Source: Pogostemon cablin (taxonomy: Eukaryota; Streptophyta; Magnoliopsida; Lamiales; Lamiaceae). From it: a stretch of 64,000 nucleotides of DNA. The position numbers and the translations under genes are program-made. Numbering within the stretch: the stretch's first letter is position 1; every line of letters begins with the position of its first letter. Below are positions 11,170 to 24,008 of the stretch, piece by piece. The notes beneath the pieces were generated by a model, which worked only from the letters and a program-made list of their open reading frames with translations, was not told the origin of the DNA and did no database searches. The stretch spans positions 19,296,336 to 19,360,335 of the forward strand of contig CM042962.1 of NCBI GenBank assembly GCA_023678885.1. The letters run 5' to 3'.

Positions 11170-11279
11170 GTTGCTTTATCCACTACTTCATTTATTTTAT
11201 CGTTATCCATAAATATGACATTTTGTACACCTTCTAGGTGAAAGCTTAATCTCTCTACCAAAGAATGTCGGAATTGGAT

Positions 11280-13050
11280 TTAATTCCCAAAAATTCTCCA
11301 CGATGCTTCACTTGCTAAGATATATCTACATACATAGAAAATTTTTACCTCATCAAAATTGGTTGTCAGTGTATCATTCTCAGTGTTCTTGCAAAAAGTA
11401 GTTGAGATTCGATCATTACCCTTGTTAACGTACTTGAACAAATACTTTATAGAACGCGTCTGATTACACCACTCAACATTTATTTGTGCTTGATATGCAA
11501 GAAGTAGATATCTGTTATTGGGAACTACATACCGATTATCCAGTTCGATTCCATTTTTCATCACAGTCCTGCCATCATCTCTCCTTCGGTAAACTGGATA
11601 TCCATCTTGATCTATTATTGTTTCAGAGACGAATTTCTTTTGAAAATATTTAGTGCAGAACCCATCTTCACTCATACATGGTGATGTTTGTCTTAGTTGA
11701 CCTCAAGGACCATGTATCATATATTCACATACAGCAGCACGATAATCCTTGTCATTCACTTCGTCTGGTAACTCGGATGATATAATTTCATCTATCACAT
11801 TTCCAGATGGACTGTTGAGGACTCTTTCAAGGAACAAAAGTATGTGAGCATGTGATAGTCCTCGTTTCTGGAACTCAACCGTGTAAATAACTGAAATAAG
11901 AAGTTAAAGCTTTTTGTTATTTAATTATCTTAGATTAACATCTGAAGTTCAATATCTTTATTAATTAAGAACCTATATTAATTAAAAAATATAAATAAAT
12001 TATTTAAAGTTCATTCCACAGAATGTACCAAATGCATTGTAATAGAAGCTATAGGACGAAAAATTCAGAAAAATAAATTTAAATATATAAAATTGGAGGA
12101 ACCAAAGTTAAAGGACTAACATTTTATTTAACAGGTTAAGTTATAAAAAATGATTAATATAAACTTACAAGACCTTTTATAAAAATCTAACGCACACACC
12201 ATATTAGGAATTTTTGTATGTGTTAGATAAACATGAGTTGCTCAATAGAGAAACTTAATACCAAGTGCATTTTTATAGATAATATAGTGCAAAAGATGAA
12301 TTAAAAACAAAGTTATATATTTAAACCAAAAGAAGAAACAGTTACGAGAATAACATTTTATTCAAATCACAAAATCAATAACTTAAAAAATTTATAACTT
12401 AAACTCACATGACATTCTTACTAATTCTCTTGCATAGAATTTATTAGCAAATATAACTTAAAATTGGTAATGTAGATTTAATATGTTAAATCGATTATAA
12501 AGGTATTGATTTACATCAAACGTACCAGCTTTTATCTTGCCAAAAAGATGTTCACTGCGAAGTTCCGAGATCAATGAGTCAAGTTTCATCTTGAAAACCC
12601 TTGAAATGATATCAGGTCTATCCTCAGCCTTCAATCTATGTGAAGCAACCATTCTTTGAATCTCAGGCCATTAGTGATTGCACGTGAAAGTTATAAAGAG
12701 GTTTAGATATCCTGCCCACCTACATATGGCCATCGCGTCTTGATAGTTCTGCACCATCTATCGTGGACAATCTATGAACGTTGCTGGAAAAAATATCCTC
12801 TTTCCATGTGTTTTTGCATCATTCTCACCTCCCAAAAGAGCATCCTGAAGTCCACTGTACATTTCACACTTCAGCAATTTTTGATTCATTCTAACCCACC
12901 TCAAACGGCTTGATTCAATCATGGTGTAAGCGTCTAAAATAAATTGCTGAAGTAATCTCCGGGAGTGAATTAATGAGATTAATAACGCGTCTTTTAATTC
13001 TTTATAACAGAAAGGAACCTTCGGAGATGAACTAAACATACTTTTGGCAT
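11280..13050 (-). pseudogene. Helitron Rep (rolling-circle replicase) remnant with an intron
   Basis: Minus-strand order from the right: 13039-12758 (LLQQFILDAYTMIESSRL, KCEMYSGLQDALLGG, GKRIFFPATFI); 12652-12526 (DRPDIISRVFKMKLD, GKIKAG); then 11890-11280 with VEFQKRGLSHAHILLFL, containing the HUH motif His-Ala-His near 11844-11852, and DNRYVVPNNRYLL, IKYLFKYVNKG. These are landmarks of the Helitron helicase-like/Rep domain, which nicks and joins single strands during rolling-circle transposition. An intron of 635 nt is visible: donor GTACG at 12525 and acceptor TTTCAG ending at 11891, joining KAG to VIYTVEFQK as in plant relatives. Stops and small shifts occur, and the helicase half is missing, so it is not autonomous. 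Confidence 0.85.
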
Positions 13051-13965
13051 CTATGACAAGATTAATTTTACTTGAGTAGGATTCAAAGGTTGATAGCCAA
13101 TGGACCGTTGGGTTTATCTGAAGTGGAAACTATCTGACTTGCAAGCCTTGCTTGGAAGTAAAATGATTAATGGCCTTTTTAAGGCAAAGGGGTATAGAGC
13201 CATACATAGATATGTTGAGAATGGTTCATTCTGATTTATGCGATCTTAAGACTATCTTGACGCGAGGTGGTCATTACGATTTAATCATGGTGACAAGTAC
13301 CTCTTAGAAAGTTTAGGAACTATTTATCCGAGAATGAGATTAAATCTTAAGTAGTCTACACCGGCAAACCCCAGCAGAATGGTGTGGCGAAAGAAGGAAT
13401 AAGACTCTTTTGGTAATGATTAGATAGATGATGAATTATTAAATTATTTTATGAGTATGCCCTAGAAACAGTATTTCGTATGAATGTTTGTCTGTTTGTA
13501 GAATTTCCTAGAAAAATGAAGGGTGTCTTATTTGATAGTCCAAAAGATCAAAGGGTGATTGTTAATACGAACACTAGATTTTTCGAAAAGGACTATGTAA
13601 TAAATCACAAACCTATGTATAAGTTGTTCTATAAGAAGTGAGAGGGAAAACATATACTCCCTCCATCCTGCACCAAGGGTCTCTTTTTTCCATTTTAGTC
13701 GTCCCACCCAAAGGGTCCTCTTTCCTTTTTTATACACATGAGTCCCATACTCAACCAATAATACAATTAAAATATGGGACCCACACTCCCACTAATAAAT
13801 CTACCCACTACACATTAAATAATAATACTCCTTAATTCACGTGCAAAAAAACAAAATGCACCCTTGGTGCGGGACGGAGGGAGTAGTATAGTACCAATTG
13901 TACAAGATGAAATACCACGGATACTTGGTCCCTAGCAAACATGGAATTGACCCACGGATACGAAT
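13051..13965 (+). pseudogene. Copia integrase fragment
   Basis: Plus-strand frames read VHSDLCDLKT (about 13225), GGHYDLIMVTS, then TGKPQQNGVAKE near 13370, and GYALETVF near 13455. These are the D- and E-boxes of the integrase core of the same copia family as the minus-strand copies. Frames change and it is interrupted by a Stowaway MITE. It ends at 13966 against an LTR end in the wrong orientation, so the piece has been rearranged. Confidence 0.7.
13657..13883. mobile_element. Stowaway-type MITE (227 bp)
   Basis: Left end CTCCCTCCATCCTGCACC and the complement of the right end CTCCCTCCGTCCCGCACC form terminal inverted repeats of about 25 bp. TA flanks both sides (13655-13656 and 13884-13885). 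These are the hallmarks of Stowaway elements, moved by Tc1/mariner transposases. No coding capacity. It sits inside the copia integrase fragment, so it is younger than that fragment. Confidence 0.92.
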
Positions 13966-15335
13966 TGTTGGTGTTCGATCATTTGGTTAACTTGAACTGT
14001 TAGGGTTCTATACGTTTCTAACAGTCAGCGGAATTATGAAAACAAAAAACGTATTACTATTCACCAGGGTATGTTGGAGAAGATGAATTCTCTCCAGCAG
14101 CCTGCACAGCCTCACTATTTTGGCCATAACTTTCTCGCCTGGTCTTCGATTGAAGTGATCTATGTGCCAAAATGATTCTCTCTTCAGTGGCTTTCTAGAA
14201 TTTTTAGATTTTATACTAAAGTTTAGCTTATGAACAATGTTATAACAATTTATTTGAAATGAGAATCATATGATCAAATAATTGCGTCTTATAATTTATT
14301 TATATGTACGATGCAATAGTCCACTTACTTTATACTGTAGATAATATTTTGTGCGACAACACGCGGAAAATCATATTATCGGTTTTCATATAAAGTATAA
14401 ACAGATGCTCACAACCGAGATAGACGGGGACTCTCTATCGGGATGGTTATAGTGTGATTTGGTATTAGTTTGTCTTGACTATAGAATCACATTAGTATGC
14501 TTTGTGTGTATTGAGCAGGACCACTAGAGATCATTCGACTTGTACTGTCTATATAGAAGAACTTGATCTCAGTTATTACGAATGTTCTTACTCTTAATCC
14601 CTATACAATAACCTCGACACGTAAGGCAGTATGTATTTCTTTGATTCATCAATGAGTGAGATTTACATATAATTAAATCAACAAACTCGGTGAGTTGAGA
14701 AATAGTGCTGTCTCTATGGTGTGTTGTTGATTGTAGAAGGAATCCGTGTCCGAAATAGGTTGATGATGTCCCCTTGAGGAACTCATAAGAATTATCATGT
14801 AAACCCTACAGGTTGATTTATTCCGGGATGATAATGAGGTTGAGTGATACTACTCTCGGATGAGATATTAATTAATGGAGTTGTCTGTAACTTAATTAAT
14901 TAAATAGGCATTGTATATCTTAAACATGGGGAGACTAGCGGGCTCATAATAAGAAGAAGCCCATAACGTAATTATGGGATTAGAACGGTAGTTCAGTAAT
15001 AATATTTTAGTGGTATATATTATTATTATTGGACTTAAATTTAAGCTTTGGGCTAAACTTGGATATTTAAGCCCAATGGAGGCCCAACTCTAATTTCTCC
15101 TCCAAGTCCCTGTTGTAGCCCATATATAAGCCATCTCAGCTATCCGAAAATCCTAATCTAACTCATTAATCACGCCTAACATTGTGAGGAGGGTGAGGGA
15201 ACAGCAGATTGAGAAGATCTCAAGGATCGTCGCCCGCACGACGTCAAAATTGGACTTGGGAATACAGCAGAAGACCAAAAGTTTGCTTGCTGCTACTGTC
15301 CGTCAACTTGTACGATTTTTCTAAAATCGTACAAG
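13966..15335. mobile_element. Two copia LTR pieces in opposite orientation
   Basis: 13966-14190 is the first part of the LTR in the same direction as copy 1 (TTGGTGTTCGATCATTTGG). From about 14195 the sequence becomes the reverse direction (..AACAATGTTATAACAATTT) and runs as a nearly whole LTR to the hairpin CTTGTACGATTTT / AAAATCGTACAAG at 15307-15335. The two parts overlap in content, so they derive from two LTR copies joined head to tail or from an inversion. Confidence 0.75.
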
Positions 15336-15379
15336 CTCAACCAAAATGGTTGGTCTAGCTGGATCGAGCTCTTTTCATT

Positions 15380-18240
15380 TTCACCCACCGGCTTCATCGG
15401 ACCTTCATACTGTGTCCTGGACCTTAATGTGATAGCATTACAAGATTTCGGATTTGTAATACTTTGAGACAAAAACTTTCCCTTCTCAATTGTTTGCGTC
15501 AACTTGTTCACATTATTGGCCTTCGATCGTTTGGTTAGCGTGAACCTTGAGGGTTCCATGCATTTCTAATCCAGCGGAAGCAATAAGATAGAAACGTATT
15601 AACTTTTACCAGGGTATGTTGAAGATGTACAGCTACAGAAAACAACCTCTTGATCTTCTGTTGTATTCCCAAGTCCAATCTTGACGTCATGTGGGCGATG
15701 ATCTTGAGGATCTTCTCAATCTGCTCCTTTTCTCTCTTATACGTCAAAAGAGGCGATCGAGTTAGGGTTCTAGGTTGCTGAGATGACTTATTTATGGGCC
15801 ACAACAGGGACCAGGAGGAGAAATTAGAATCGGGCCTCCATTGAGCTTAAGTATCCAAGTTTAGCTCAAAACTTATACTTAAGTCCAATAATAATAATAT
15901 AGTCTACTAAAATATTATTACTGCACTGCCACTCTAATCCCATAATTACGTTATTGGCTTCTTCTTATTATGAGCCCGATAGTCTCCCTATGTTTAAGAT
16001 ATACAATGCCAATTAATTAATTAAGTTACTGACAACTCCATTAATTAATATCTCCTCCGAGAGTAATACCACTCAACCTCATTATCATGCTGGAATTAAT
16101 CCGCTTGCAAGATTTACATGATAATCCTTTTGAGCTCCTCAAGGGGACATCAACAACATATTTAATAGGATACGAATTCCTTCTACAATCAACAGCACAC
16201 CACAGAGACAATATTATTTATCAACTCATCGGGTTTATTGATTTAATATATAAATCTCACCCATTGATAAATCAAAGAGATAAATACTGGCTTACGTGTC
16301 GAGATTATTGTATAGGGATTAAGAGCACAAACATTTATAATAACTGAGATCAAGTTCTCCTATATAGTTAGTATAAGTCGAACGATCTCAAGCGGTCCTG
16401 CTCAATATACACAAAGCATACTAATGTGATTTTATAGTCAAGAAAAACTAATACCAAATCACACTACAACCATCCCGATAGATTGTTCCCGTCTATCTCG
16501 ATTGTGAGCATCTGTTTATACTTTATAAGGAAACCGATAATATGATCTTCCGCGTGTTGTCGCACAACATATTATCTACAGTATAAAGTAAAAGGACTTT
16601 TACACAAACATATAATAAATTATAATATGCAAAATATTTGATAATATGATTCTCATTTCAAATAAATTGTTAAAACATTGTTTCATACCATAGCTAGACT
16701 TTTAGTATACAATCTAACACACATTCCCCGCGATCTCTCCCATCAGCAAGGTGAGGTCTTTCATCTACTTGGATAACTCACCATGATTTGAATATATCTT
16801 TACTTCTAAATGATCCACCCTAGCATCATTCCTAGTCATATACCGGTTCACCGTATCATCCAAACCAGGTTTCTCTTTTTTGATCTTCACTCCAGGATCA
16901 ACACCTTTAGGAGGCTGTACTGCAGCGTTCAGATTACTCCATGAAAATCCTGGCCTCCTTGGTGGTTGATAATTAGCTGGGGGACCACGATTGTTGTAGT
17001 TCCGTTGGTAATTCATGTTTCCTTGATTTGGATACCTAGTTCCTTGAATACTTTGTCCCATGACATAGTTCGCCTCTTCTAGGTCCTCTTGGATTGATCT
17101 CTCTTCACAACATCCTGCTGCTGCATCATTGGTACTCTCTGTGAAAACTTCGTAATCTGCTTCTACTGAGATTCAAGTAGCTTGTTGATATTGGCCAAGC
17201 TAGATACGATCTCATCTTCTGCACTAGACTTCACCATAGTGTGCTCAACCTGTGCTACCTTTCCAAGAACATAAGTGCCTCTCACTCTGTCAGTAGGCCA
17301 ATCTCTTGAATTAATCAAAATATCTCAAAAAGCTTTTTAGCCTAAACGGGTGTCTTTGTAAGTAATGCTCCACTTGATGAAGCATCAAGTAGAACACGAG
17401 AATCACACTCCAACCCATTATAGAAAATGCTGATGTACTGAGCTTTTGACAATCCATGCTGTGGGCACTTCCTTAGCATGTCCTTGAACCTATTCATGCT
17501 TCATGAAACTTCTCATTACTATTGATAGCAAATTGATTGATGTCTTGCTTCATCCTAAACACCTTAGAGGGTGGCATGTATCTCTCCAAAAACTTCAATT
17601 TCAATTGCTCCCATGTAGTGCAATCTGCAGCATTTAGAGTATCATACCAATCTCTCACTCTTTCAGTAAGCCAGTATTTAAATGACACGATCCTCCTAGC
17701 ATCCTCATGATCTCCTGCACTCTTTTATGTACTGGCATAACCAAGGAATTTATTTAGATGCTATTGAGAATCTTCAAAGGATCCCCCAGAGAAATGATTC
17801 CTTTCGATCATGCTGATAAGAGCGGGGGTGAAGATCAAAATCTGCGTCAGCTCTGCACGCTCCTAATAGCCCCAAGTTGCCCCGTCCGTTGTTTTTAAAG
17901 ACTTCACAGATGGAAACATTGTCTGGATTTACCCTGTCTTGGGCCATGTTGACTACTTCTGCTTCCGACTTATCTTCGGTTGCAGGTTAAATCATTTCCG
18001 AGTTCGGTACTTCAACATCAACTACTAGATCAAGAGTTTTGGTTGCTTCCATGTTCTTGTTCTAGTTCTTCTTTACTTTTTTCTACCTCGATGATGCTCC
18101 GATCTCTGGATCAAAAGGCACTAGTGTAGCTCCCTTCGATCTAGTGTGCATACACCTACGAAAAATTCAGCGTGAGAAAATAAAGACAAGTATGGAGTAG
18201 CTTCAATCAAACTAGAAATAATAAAATTGATAAGGACAAC
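15380..18240 (-). pseudogene. Athila gag, split by a solo copia LTR
   Basis: Minus-strand pieces from the right: after the primer site, a Lys/Asn-rich start region (about 18150-17850); the capsid-like part (17688-17494: WLTERVRDWYDTLNA, WEQLKLKFLERYMPPSKVF); the C-terminal part (17061-16765: MGQSIQGTRYPNQGN, PPRRPGF, KKEKPGLDDTV). Beyond the solo LTR (15514-16719) it continues as NPKSCNAITLRSRTQYEG. Gag forms the virus-like particle of retrotransposons. Several stops occur and pol does not follow: the sequence meets a copia LTR at about 15335. The same gag type appears at 34540-35731. Confidence 0.85.
15514..16719 (-). mobile_element. Solo copia LTR with target duplication CACAT
   Basis: It starts TATTGGCC and ends CAATCTAACA. 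CACAT precedes it (15509-15513) and CACAT follows (16720-16724). Gag coding on the minus strand resumes on both sides. This is the expected product of recombination between the two LTRs of a full copia element. Confidence 0.92.
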
Positions 18241-18260
18241 CGTCACTGGCAACGGCGCCA
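18241..18260 (-). promoter_or_regulatory. Athila primer binding site
   Basis: On the minus strand this reads TGGCGCCGTTGCCAGTGACG, directly inside the 5' LTR end. The first 13 bases match the complement of a tRNA-Asp 3' end with CCA, the primer known for Athila-type elements. Confidence 0.8.
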
Positions 18261-18266
18261 GAAACT

Positions 18267-19345
18267 TGAGGGGCATTTTATCAACACACAATCAATCCCC
18301 AAATATGAAGTATGCAATTGTAGCTTGATAAGCAACCAAGTTATATTATCAAACCCAAAGGACGGATAATTATCAATTTATTAATAGCTAAATTAACTAA
18401 AACTATGGTTTGACAATTTAGTTGGAAGAATATTATTATACTACTAATTAGAATAATTAAATAACGAATAAAATAGAATACAATAGAGAATTAACGAGAG
18501 TTGAACAATTGAGAAGATAGGTAGTTCTAGCCCATGATATTTTGAAGAATGTTCATGGTGTTTGGATAGATCTTACCCATAGTCTTGAAAATTCCAAGAA
18601 AGATTACGTTGCAAAATAAACCCTAGATGTGGGCGCCGTCGCTTCTTGCTCTGTCTTGAATCTTCACTTGGTTCTTACTTTATTTGCTGCACGAATCTCT
18701 CTCTACGGCTCCTGTGGGTGGAGTTATGGTTTGGATGTGGTGTAGGATGGATGTGGAATCTAACTCTCTTTTTGATGTGATCTGCACCCCTTTTTATACC
18801 TGTAAACTTTTCTTATAGACCTTTACTGGGCTTTTTCGTGAAAAACACACAAATGCACGCACTGGAGACGAAATCCTAACGTTACAGCGATGACGTGTCC
18901 CAACTCGAACAGACTGAGCTTGGTTGAGCTGGACCTTTCTGGTCGAGCTACGCTCGAGCTGCATGTCTGTAAACTAAAACTCTGTCCTCCGCCCAGCTTG
19001 ATTTAACTGTTGTAGCTCGACCAAATAGCTCTTAGTCGAGCCACACGACCTTGATCGAACAACCCTCCTACAAACTGAATGCAACCAGCTCGACTTCCCA
19101 TGTGTAGCTCGACCAGACTGAGCTTGATCGAGCTATGTCTTCGTGGTCGAGCTACACCTCAAAAAATGTGTTTTTCTAATTTCGAGAACTTCTAACCTGT
19201 TTTCCTGTATAAACATTCTCAAATAGCCTCAGTAGCATCTGATTCGTGGATTTTTCCTAAACAACCCGATTTGTCTTGATAATAGACAAAATCGTACTCA
19301 ATTTCCAGACAAATCGAAGCTCAAAACACGTGATCACTCTCATCA
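18267..19345 (-). mobile_element. Athila 5' LTR
   Basis: On the plus strand it runs from TGAGGGGCATTTTATC next to the primer site to ..CACTCTCATCA at 19345. TCGA hairpin words are dense at 18900-19150. A TATA-like ACCCCTTTTTATACC (18785-18800, plus strand; reverse direction on the minus strand) is shared with the other LTRs. The outer flank gives no target duplication that I can confirm. Confidence 0.8.
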
Positions 19346-19919
19346 ATGGGTATTACATTAATAAACTTTAACATTAATAATGTTAATACGTTTATCACCG
19401 AATCACCCTTATTTATAATTTTTCCACATAACAACAAACATGGTTCACATAATATTCACTTTAGATAACGGCAAAATTTAAAAATATTTTTTTCACATAA
19501 CAATACATATTCTACATAAAATATTAACTTTAAATGATGCTTTTCAATTGTTAGGAATACAAAAACAACTCAATTAGTACATGCTATCAAAAATAATAAT
19601 AAAGTATCGATGAACTAATTCATTAAATGTGCAGTACACAACTTTAAACATGTTTCAAACGTATGTATGAACCGAAGTAAAAGAAACCATTTCTAACTAA
19701 TGAAACAGTAATCTCTAAGTAAAATTTTAAAGGCATTAATTAGTTATGGAGTAAGTTCCAAACTAAACAAATAGATGGTAATCCAAATAAGTGTGCTTAC
19801 ATCAGAATAAGATAGTTTCACAAAACGAATTCATGATAGTTGGGTAGAAATTAAGAAAGAAAAAAGTCCATAAAGAAAACATATTAAATTACACGCAATG
19901 AAAGAGAAAATTTTCTTCC
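19346..19919. other. AT-rich spacer
   Basis: No gene seen. It includes the palindromic word CATTAATAATGTTAAT and runs into the last exon of the B3 relic on the minus strand. Confidence 0.4.
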
Positions 19920-21590
19920 AGGCAGTAATGAAAACACACATTTCATCCCTTAAGTTAGTTCATTATCTCTGCAGAATTGTTTGAATCTTGATTGAAGCAA
20001 GTATCTGTTTGACTCTTCATTAATACCAATAGAAGAAATACGACAATTAAAATGGATGTCTACATTATTCTAAATCTTAGCTTTCACTTTCAGAAATTTC
20101 TTAAAGAACTCTTTCTCTATCGGCTAAGGATTGAAAAAGTAAATTGAATTTAAGATTAGTTAATAAAATGATTAAAAAACTTTTTATAAAAAAACTCTAT
20201 TCATAATAAAATATTAAAAGTATAAAAGAGATAATCATTACCACACGTCCTCTTTCAATATTTGACAGAGTTAGTTCAACTATAAAGCAGGGAGTTTTAT
20301 CACCATCTGGTTCTAAAAGTTGGTCAATGACAAAAAATTAAAGGTTATGAAAAAATTATTCGAGAATTTAAAAAAAGCATGAAATCAATTAAAACAAACC
20401 ATTATTGTTAGCATCATCAGCAGTTGATTTGTGGGTATCTTCTTCATTAGAATCATCTTCATGTACAGTTTCTTCGTACTCTGTGGTGAACAAACAACAT
20501 ATATGGTTAAATATAATGTTAAGAAGTTTAAGAGTAAGGTTATAGTAATTAAGGATTGATGAATGAATAATAACCGGTTACATCCATGTTGAAATGCCTG
20601 CAAGCCATCGTATACAGACATCCATTGCATCTATAACTAAGTATCCAAAAAGTTAGACGACCATCGTAGATGACTGAAGATAAGCAATGGATATATCTAT
20701 CATGAATATTTGGAAACAATGCATCCCAATCAAAGTTGATTCTCCACTGTCCACCTATGTTTTCAACAATGCACATGCATTGAGAATTTGATTGGCTTTT
20801 CACAATTCCCTTTGGAGTAAAGTAATCACCATAAATCATACTGAACATCCTTGGAATTGCCTAGAAATAAATGTTAAAGTTAAGAAAATAATCAGATAGT
20901 CAATAAAGGATATAATTTAATGAAATCATATACAATAGAATGTATATTATTTGAAAAAATGATGAGAGAATATAAGATTTGAAGTTTATAAATTATACAA
21001 TGAAGTCACATCCCTCATATGTAAATTCTGGAATAAAAACTCTCCTAGTAATAAGACCTGCAGTACAATAAGTTAATATTAGAAATTTAGATTAATCAAA
21101 TGCATCAAATAAATATTTAAATCTTAAACAAAATGAATTGGTTGGAGTAAATGTATATACTAACCAAAATAATGAACTGGATTAGAACGTAGAAAAGGCC
21201 TACCGTCTTCCTTTGATTTACCAGATGAATCAAAGAAACTTACATGAAAGACCGAATCACCATTTCTTGTAAACAGAATACAATCTTGATAATCCAAATT
21301 GTAGTATATCTCAATTGCACTCCATCCAGTCCCAAAATAATATGATTTACCAATTGCATCAACATAAACTATCCATTGTTGTTCTTTCTGGTCTATGATT
21401 GTCCATTCATTAGGGAAAGGATTATCATACTAACAAATAAATGATTAGGACACATATAAAATTCAAAGAACCATACCATTGAGCTGTAATCAAGCATGAA
21501 ACCATCAAGAGTATCATAGAATCTATTCACATATCGTGTTATCTCTTCATTAGAAGGTATCAATTCATTACCTATATGTAAGAATGACAT
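19920..21590 (-). pseudogene. B3-domain (REM-like) gene relic with exon-intron structure
   Basis: Minus-strand exons with GT..AG borders: 21590-21477; 21429-21165 (WIVYVDAIGKSYYFGTGW, NLDYQDCILFTRNGDSVF); 21057-20999 (LITRRVFIPEFTYEGCDF); 20860-20575 (MIYGDYFTPKGIVK, GGQWRINFDWDALF); 20480-20400, an acidic linker (YEETVHEDDSNEEDTH); about 20332-20249 (CFIVELTLSNIERGR); 20128-19920 (PIEKEFFKKFLKVKAKI, FKQFCRDNEL, GMKCVFSLLPG). The pattern of basic strand, Trp/Gly, 'GW..F...N.L..GD..VF' and phase-compatible joins fits plant B3 DNA-binding domains, probably three in a row. Two stops in the last exon (after KAKI and after NELT) and a missing AG before the 20332 exon argue for a pseudogene. The middle domain is the least certain. 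Confidence 0.65.
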
Positions 21591-21929
21591 ACAAAATCAC
21601 AAAACATATAAAATTTAGTTTTACAGAAGGAAAAGAATCAAATAATTCAAAAGATAAATAATGAGAATATTAAGATGAGTAATGAAGAACTGTACATATT
21701 TTTTTTCGATTCATGGTTAAATTTTGTTGAAGGGTAGTGCCTGAAACCGATACCCTTACTGCTTAGAAGGGTAGTGTCCAAAATTAGTACTCTTATGTTC
21801 AATAAAAAGAAAGATGTTGATTCAAAATGAAGAAGGTGAAAAGAAAAATCGAAGAGATCATGAGAATGATGAAGGAGAAGAAGAATGAAGCTGTTTGATG
21901 AAAAACAAAACTCCAAGGTAATTCTCTAC
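21591..21929. other. Upstream side of the B3 relic
   Basis: A minus-strand open stretch (21916-21647) rich in Phe/Leu/Ser is of low complexity and resembles no family I know. It is probably leader or promoter-side DNA of the B3 relic. Confidence 0.3.
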
Positions 21930-24008
21930 TAGTAATTAATCACTTTTCTATATTCTTCTATATTTACCAAAGAGCCAACATTACAATTAAAAAGTCAATT
22001 CCTTTGTGATCCTAGTATTGAAACTTTTATGAATTGATCTTTGAGACCATTGCCAAGCATATGGTTCCGCGAATGTATGAATTGATTTTGAGCGTATATA
22101 CTAACCCTTAAAGTATACATCTTTTACACTTGAGAGCGAGAGTAAACACTTACCTAGTGAGCTAGATGACTTAGCACTCGTAGAAGTATTGTGATTAATT
22201 GATATTTTTGCATGGATAAAAGGTATGATGAATACATGTTTTGAATTGATAGAATTGGATGTGTTAGAATAGGTTGTTCTTGTTATTAGGATCTTATGAA
22301 TTACACTCTCTTGCCTTTGTTTTGATTACATTGCCTTGGGAGGAGCAACATGGAAGTTTGGGGGTTTGATGAGAGTGATAATTCACGTATTTTGAGCTTC
22401 GATTTGTGTGGAAATTGAGTATGATTTTGTCTATTATCAAGATAAATCAGATTGTTTATGGAATCCACGAATTAGACGCTACTGAGGCTATTTGAGCATG
22501 TTTATATAAGAAAACAGGTCAGAAGTGCTCGAAATTAGAAAAACACATTTTTTAGGCATAGATCGAGCACGGAGACGTAGCTCGACCAAGCTTAGTCTGG
22601 TCGAGCTACACATGGGAAGTCGAGCTGGTTGCATTAAGTTTACAGGAGGGTTGTTCGTATTAGATTTGTATACTAAAAACCTTTCTTTTGTATTAATCAA
22701 TGTTTTAACAATTTTATTTGAAATGAGAATCATATGATCAAATGTTTTGCATATTATAAATTGTTTATTTATATGTTTGTGCAAAAGTCCATTTACTTGA
22801 TACTATAGATAATATGTTGTGCGACACCACGCAAAATATCATATTATCGGTTTCCTTATAAAGTATAAACAGATGCTCACAACCGAGATAGACGGGGACT
22901 ATCTATCGGGATGGTTGTAGTGTGATTTGGTATTAGTTTGTCTTGACTATAGAATTACATTAGTGCACTTAGCGTGTATTGAGCAGGACCGCTTGAGATC
23001 CTTCGACTTGTACTGTCTATATAGAAGAACTTGATCTCAGTTATTATGGATGTTCGTGCTCTTAATCCCTATACAATAGCCTCGACACGTAAGACAATAT
23101 ATTTCTTTGATTCATCAATGGGTGAGATTTACATGTATTAAATCAACAAACTCGGTGAGTTGGGAAATAGTATTGTCTCTATGGTGTGTTGTTGATTGTA
23201 GGAGGAATCCATGTCCGACATAGGTTGATGATGTCCCCTTGAGGAGCTCATAAGGTTTATCATGTAAATCTTGCAAGTGGATTAATTCCGGCATGATAAT
23301 AAGGTTGAATGGTACTACTCTCGGATGAGATATTAATTAATTGAGTTGTCAATAACTTAATTAATTAATGGACATTGTATATCTTAAACATGGGAAGATT
23401 TTCGGGCTCATAATAAGAAGAATCTCAAAAACATAATTTTGGGATTAGATGGGTAGTGCAGTAATAATATTTTAGTGGACTATATTATCATTATTGGTTT
23501 TAATCAAAAAGAGAGTTAGATTCCACATCCATCCTACACCACATCCAAACCTTAACTCCATCCGCAGAAGCCGTAGAGTGAGATTTGTGCAGCGAATTAA
23601 GTGATTACCAAGTGAAGATTCAAGACGGAGCAAGAAGCAACAGTGCCCACATCTAGGGTTTATTTTGCAACTTCATCTTTCTTTTAATTTTCAAGACTAT
23701 GGGTAAGATCTATCCAAACACCATGAACGTTCTTCAAAACGTCATGGGCTAGAACTACCTATCTTTTTGTTCAACTCTCGTTAATTCTCTGCAGTTTTCT
23801 ATTTTATTCATTATTTAACTATTCTATTTAGTAGTTTAATAATATTCTTCCAACTAAATTGCCAAACCGTAGTTTTAATTAATTTAGTTATTAATAAATT
23901 GATAATTTTCCATCCTTTGTGTTCGATAATATAACTTGGTTGCTTATCAAGCTACAATTGCATCATTCATACTTAGGGATTAATTGTGTGTTTAGAAAAT
24001 GCCCATCA
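21930..24008 (+). mobile_element. Athila 3' end and LTR, plus orientation
   Basis: 21930-22366 matches in reverse the 3' untranslated part of the Athila element at 29520-29990 (lost coding, purine tract GTTTGGGGGTT). The LTR starts TGATGAGAG at 22367 and ends ATGCCCATCA at 24008. The primer-proximal end resembles 18267-18320 in reverse. A copia LTR fragment (22658-23498) replaces about 280 bp of the LTR middle. The orientation is opposite to the LTR at 18267-19345, so the B3 relic lies between inverted LTRs. Confidence 0.8.
22658..23498 (+). mobile_element. Truncated copia LTR inside the Athila LTR
   Basis: It begins TATTAGATTTGTATACT, the sense start of the copia LTR, and follows the family text to about 23498, where it breaks off about 530 bp short of the normal end. 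Athila LTR text resumes at CAAAAAGAGAGTTAG. No target duplication is left, so the insertion was followed by a deletion. Confidence 0.85.

Noticed and set aside
15307..15335. Hairpin CTTGTACGATTTT / AAAATCGTACAAG as a terminator or recombination scar
   Set aside because: A weaker form occurs in the same place in every copia LTR copy (for example 7437-7462), so it is an LTR property.
21647..21916. A signal-peptide protein rich in Phe and Leu
   Set aside because: The frame is low complexity, lies at the promoter side of the B3 relic and has no family resemblance.
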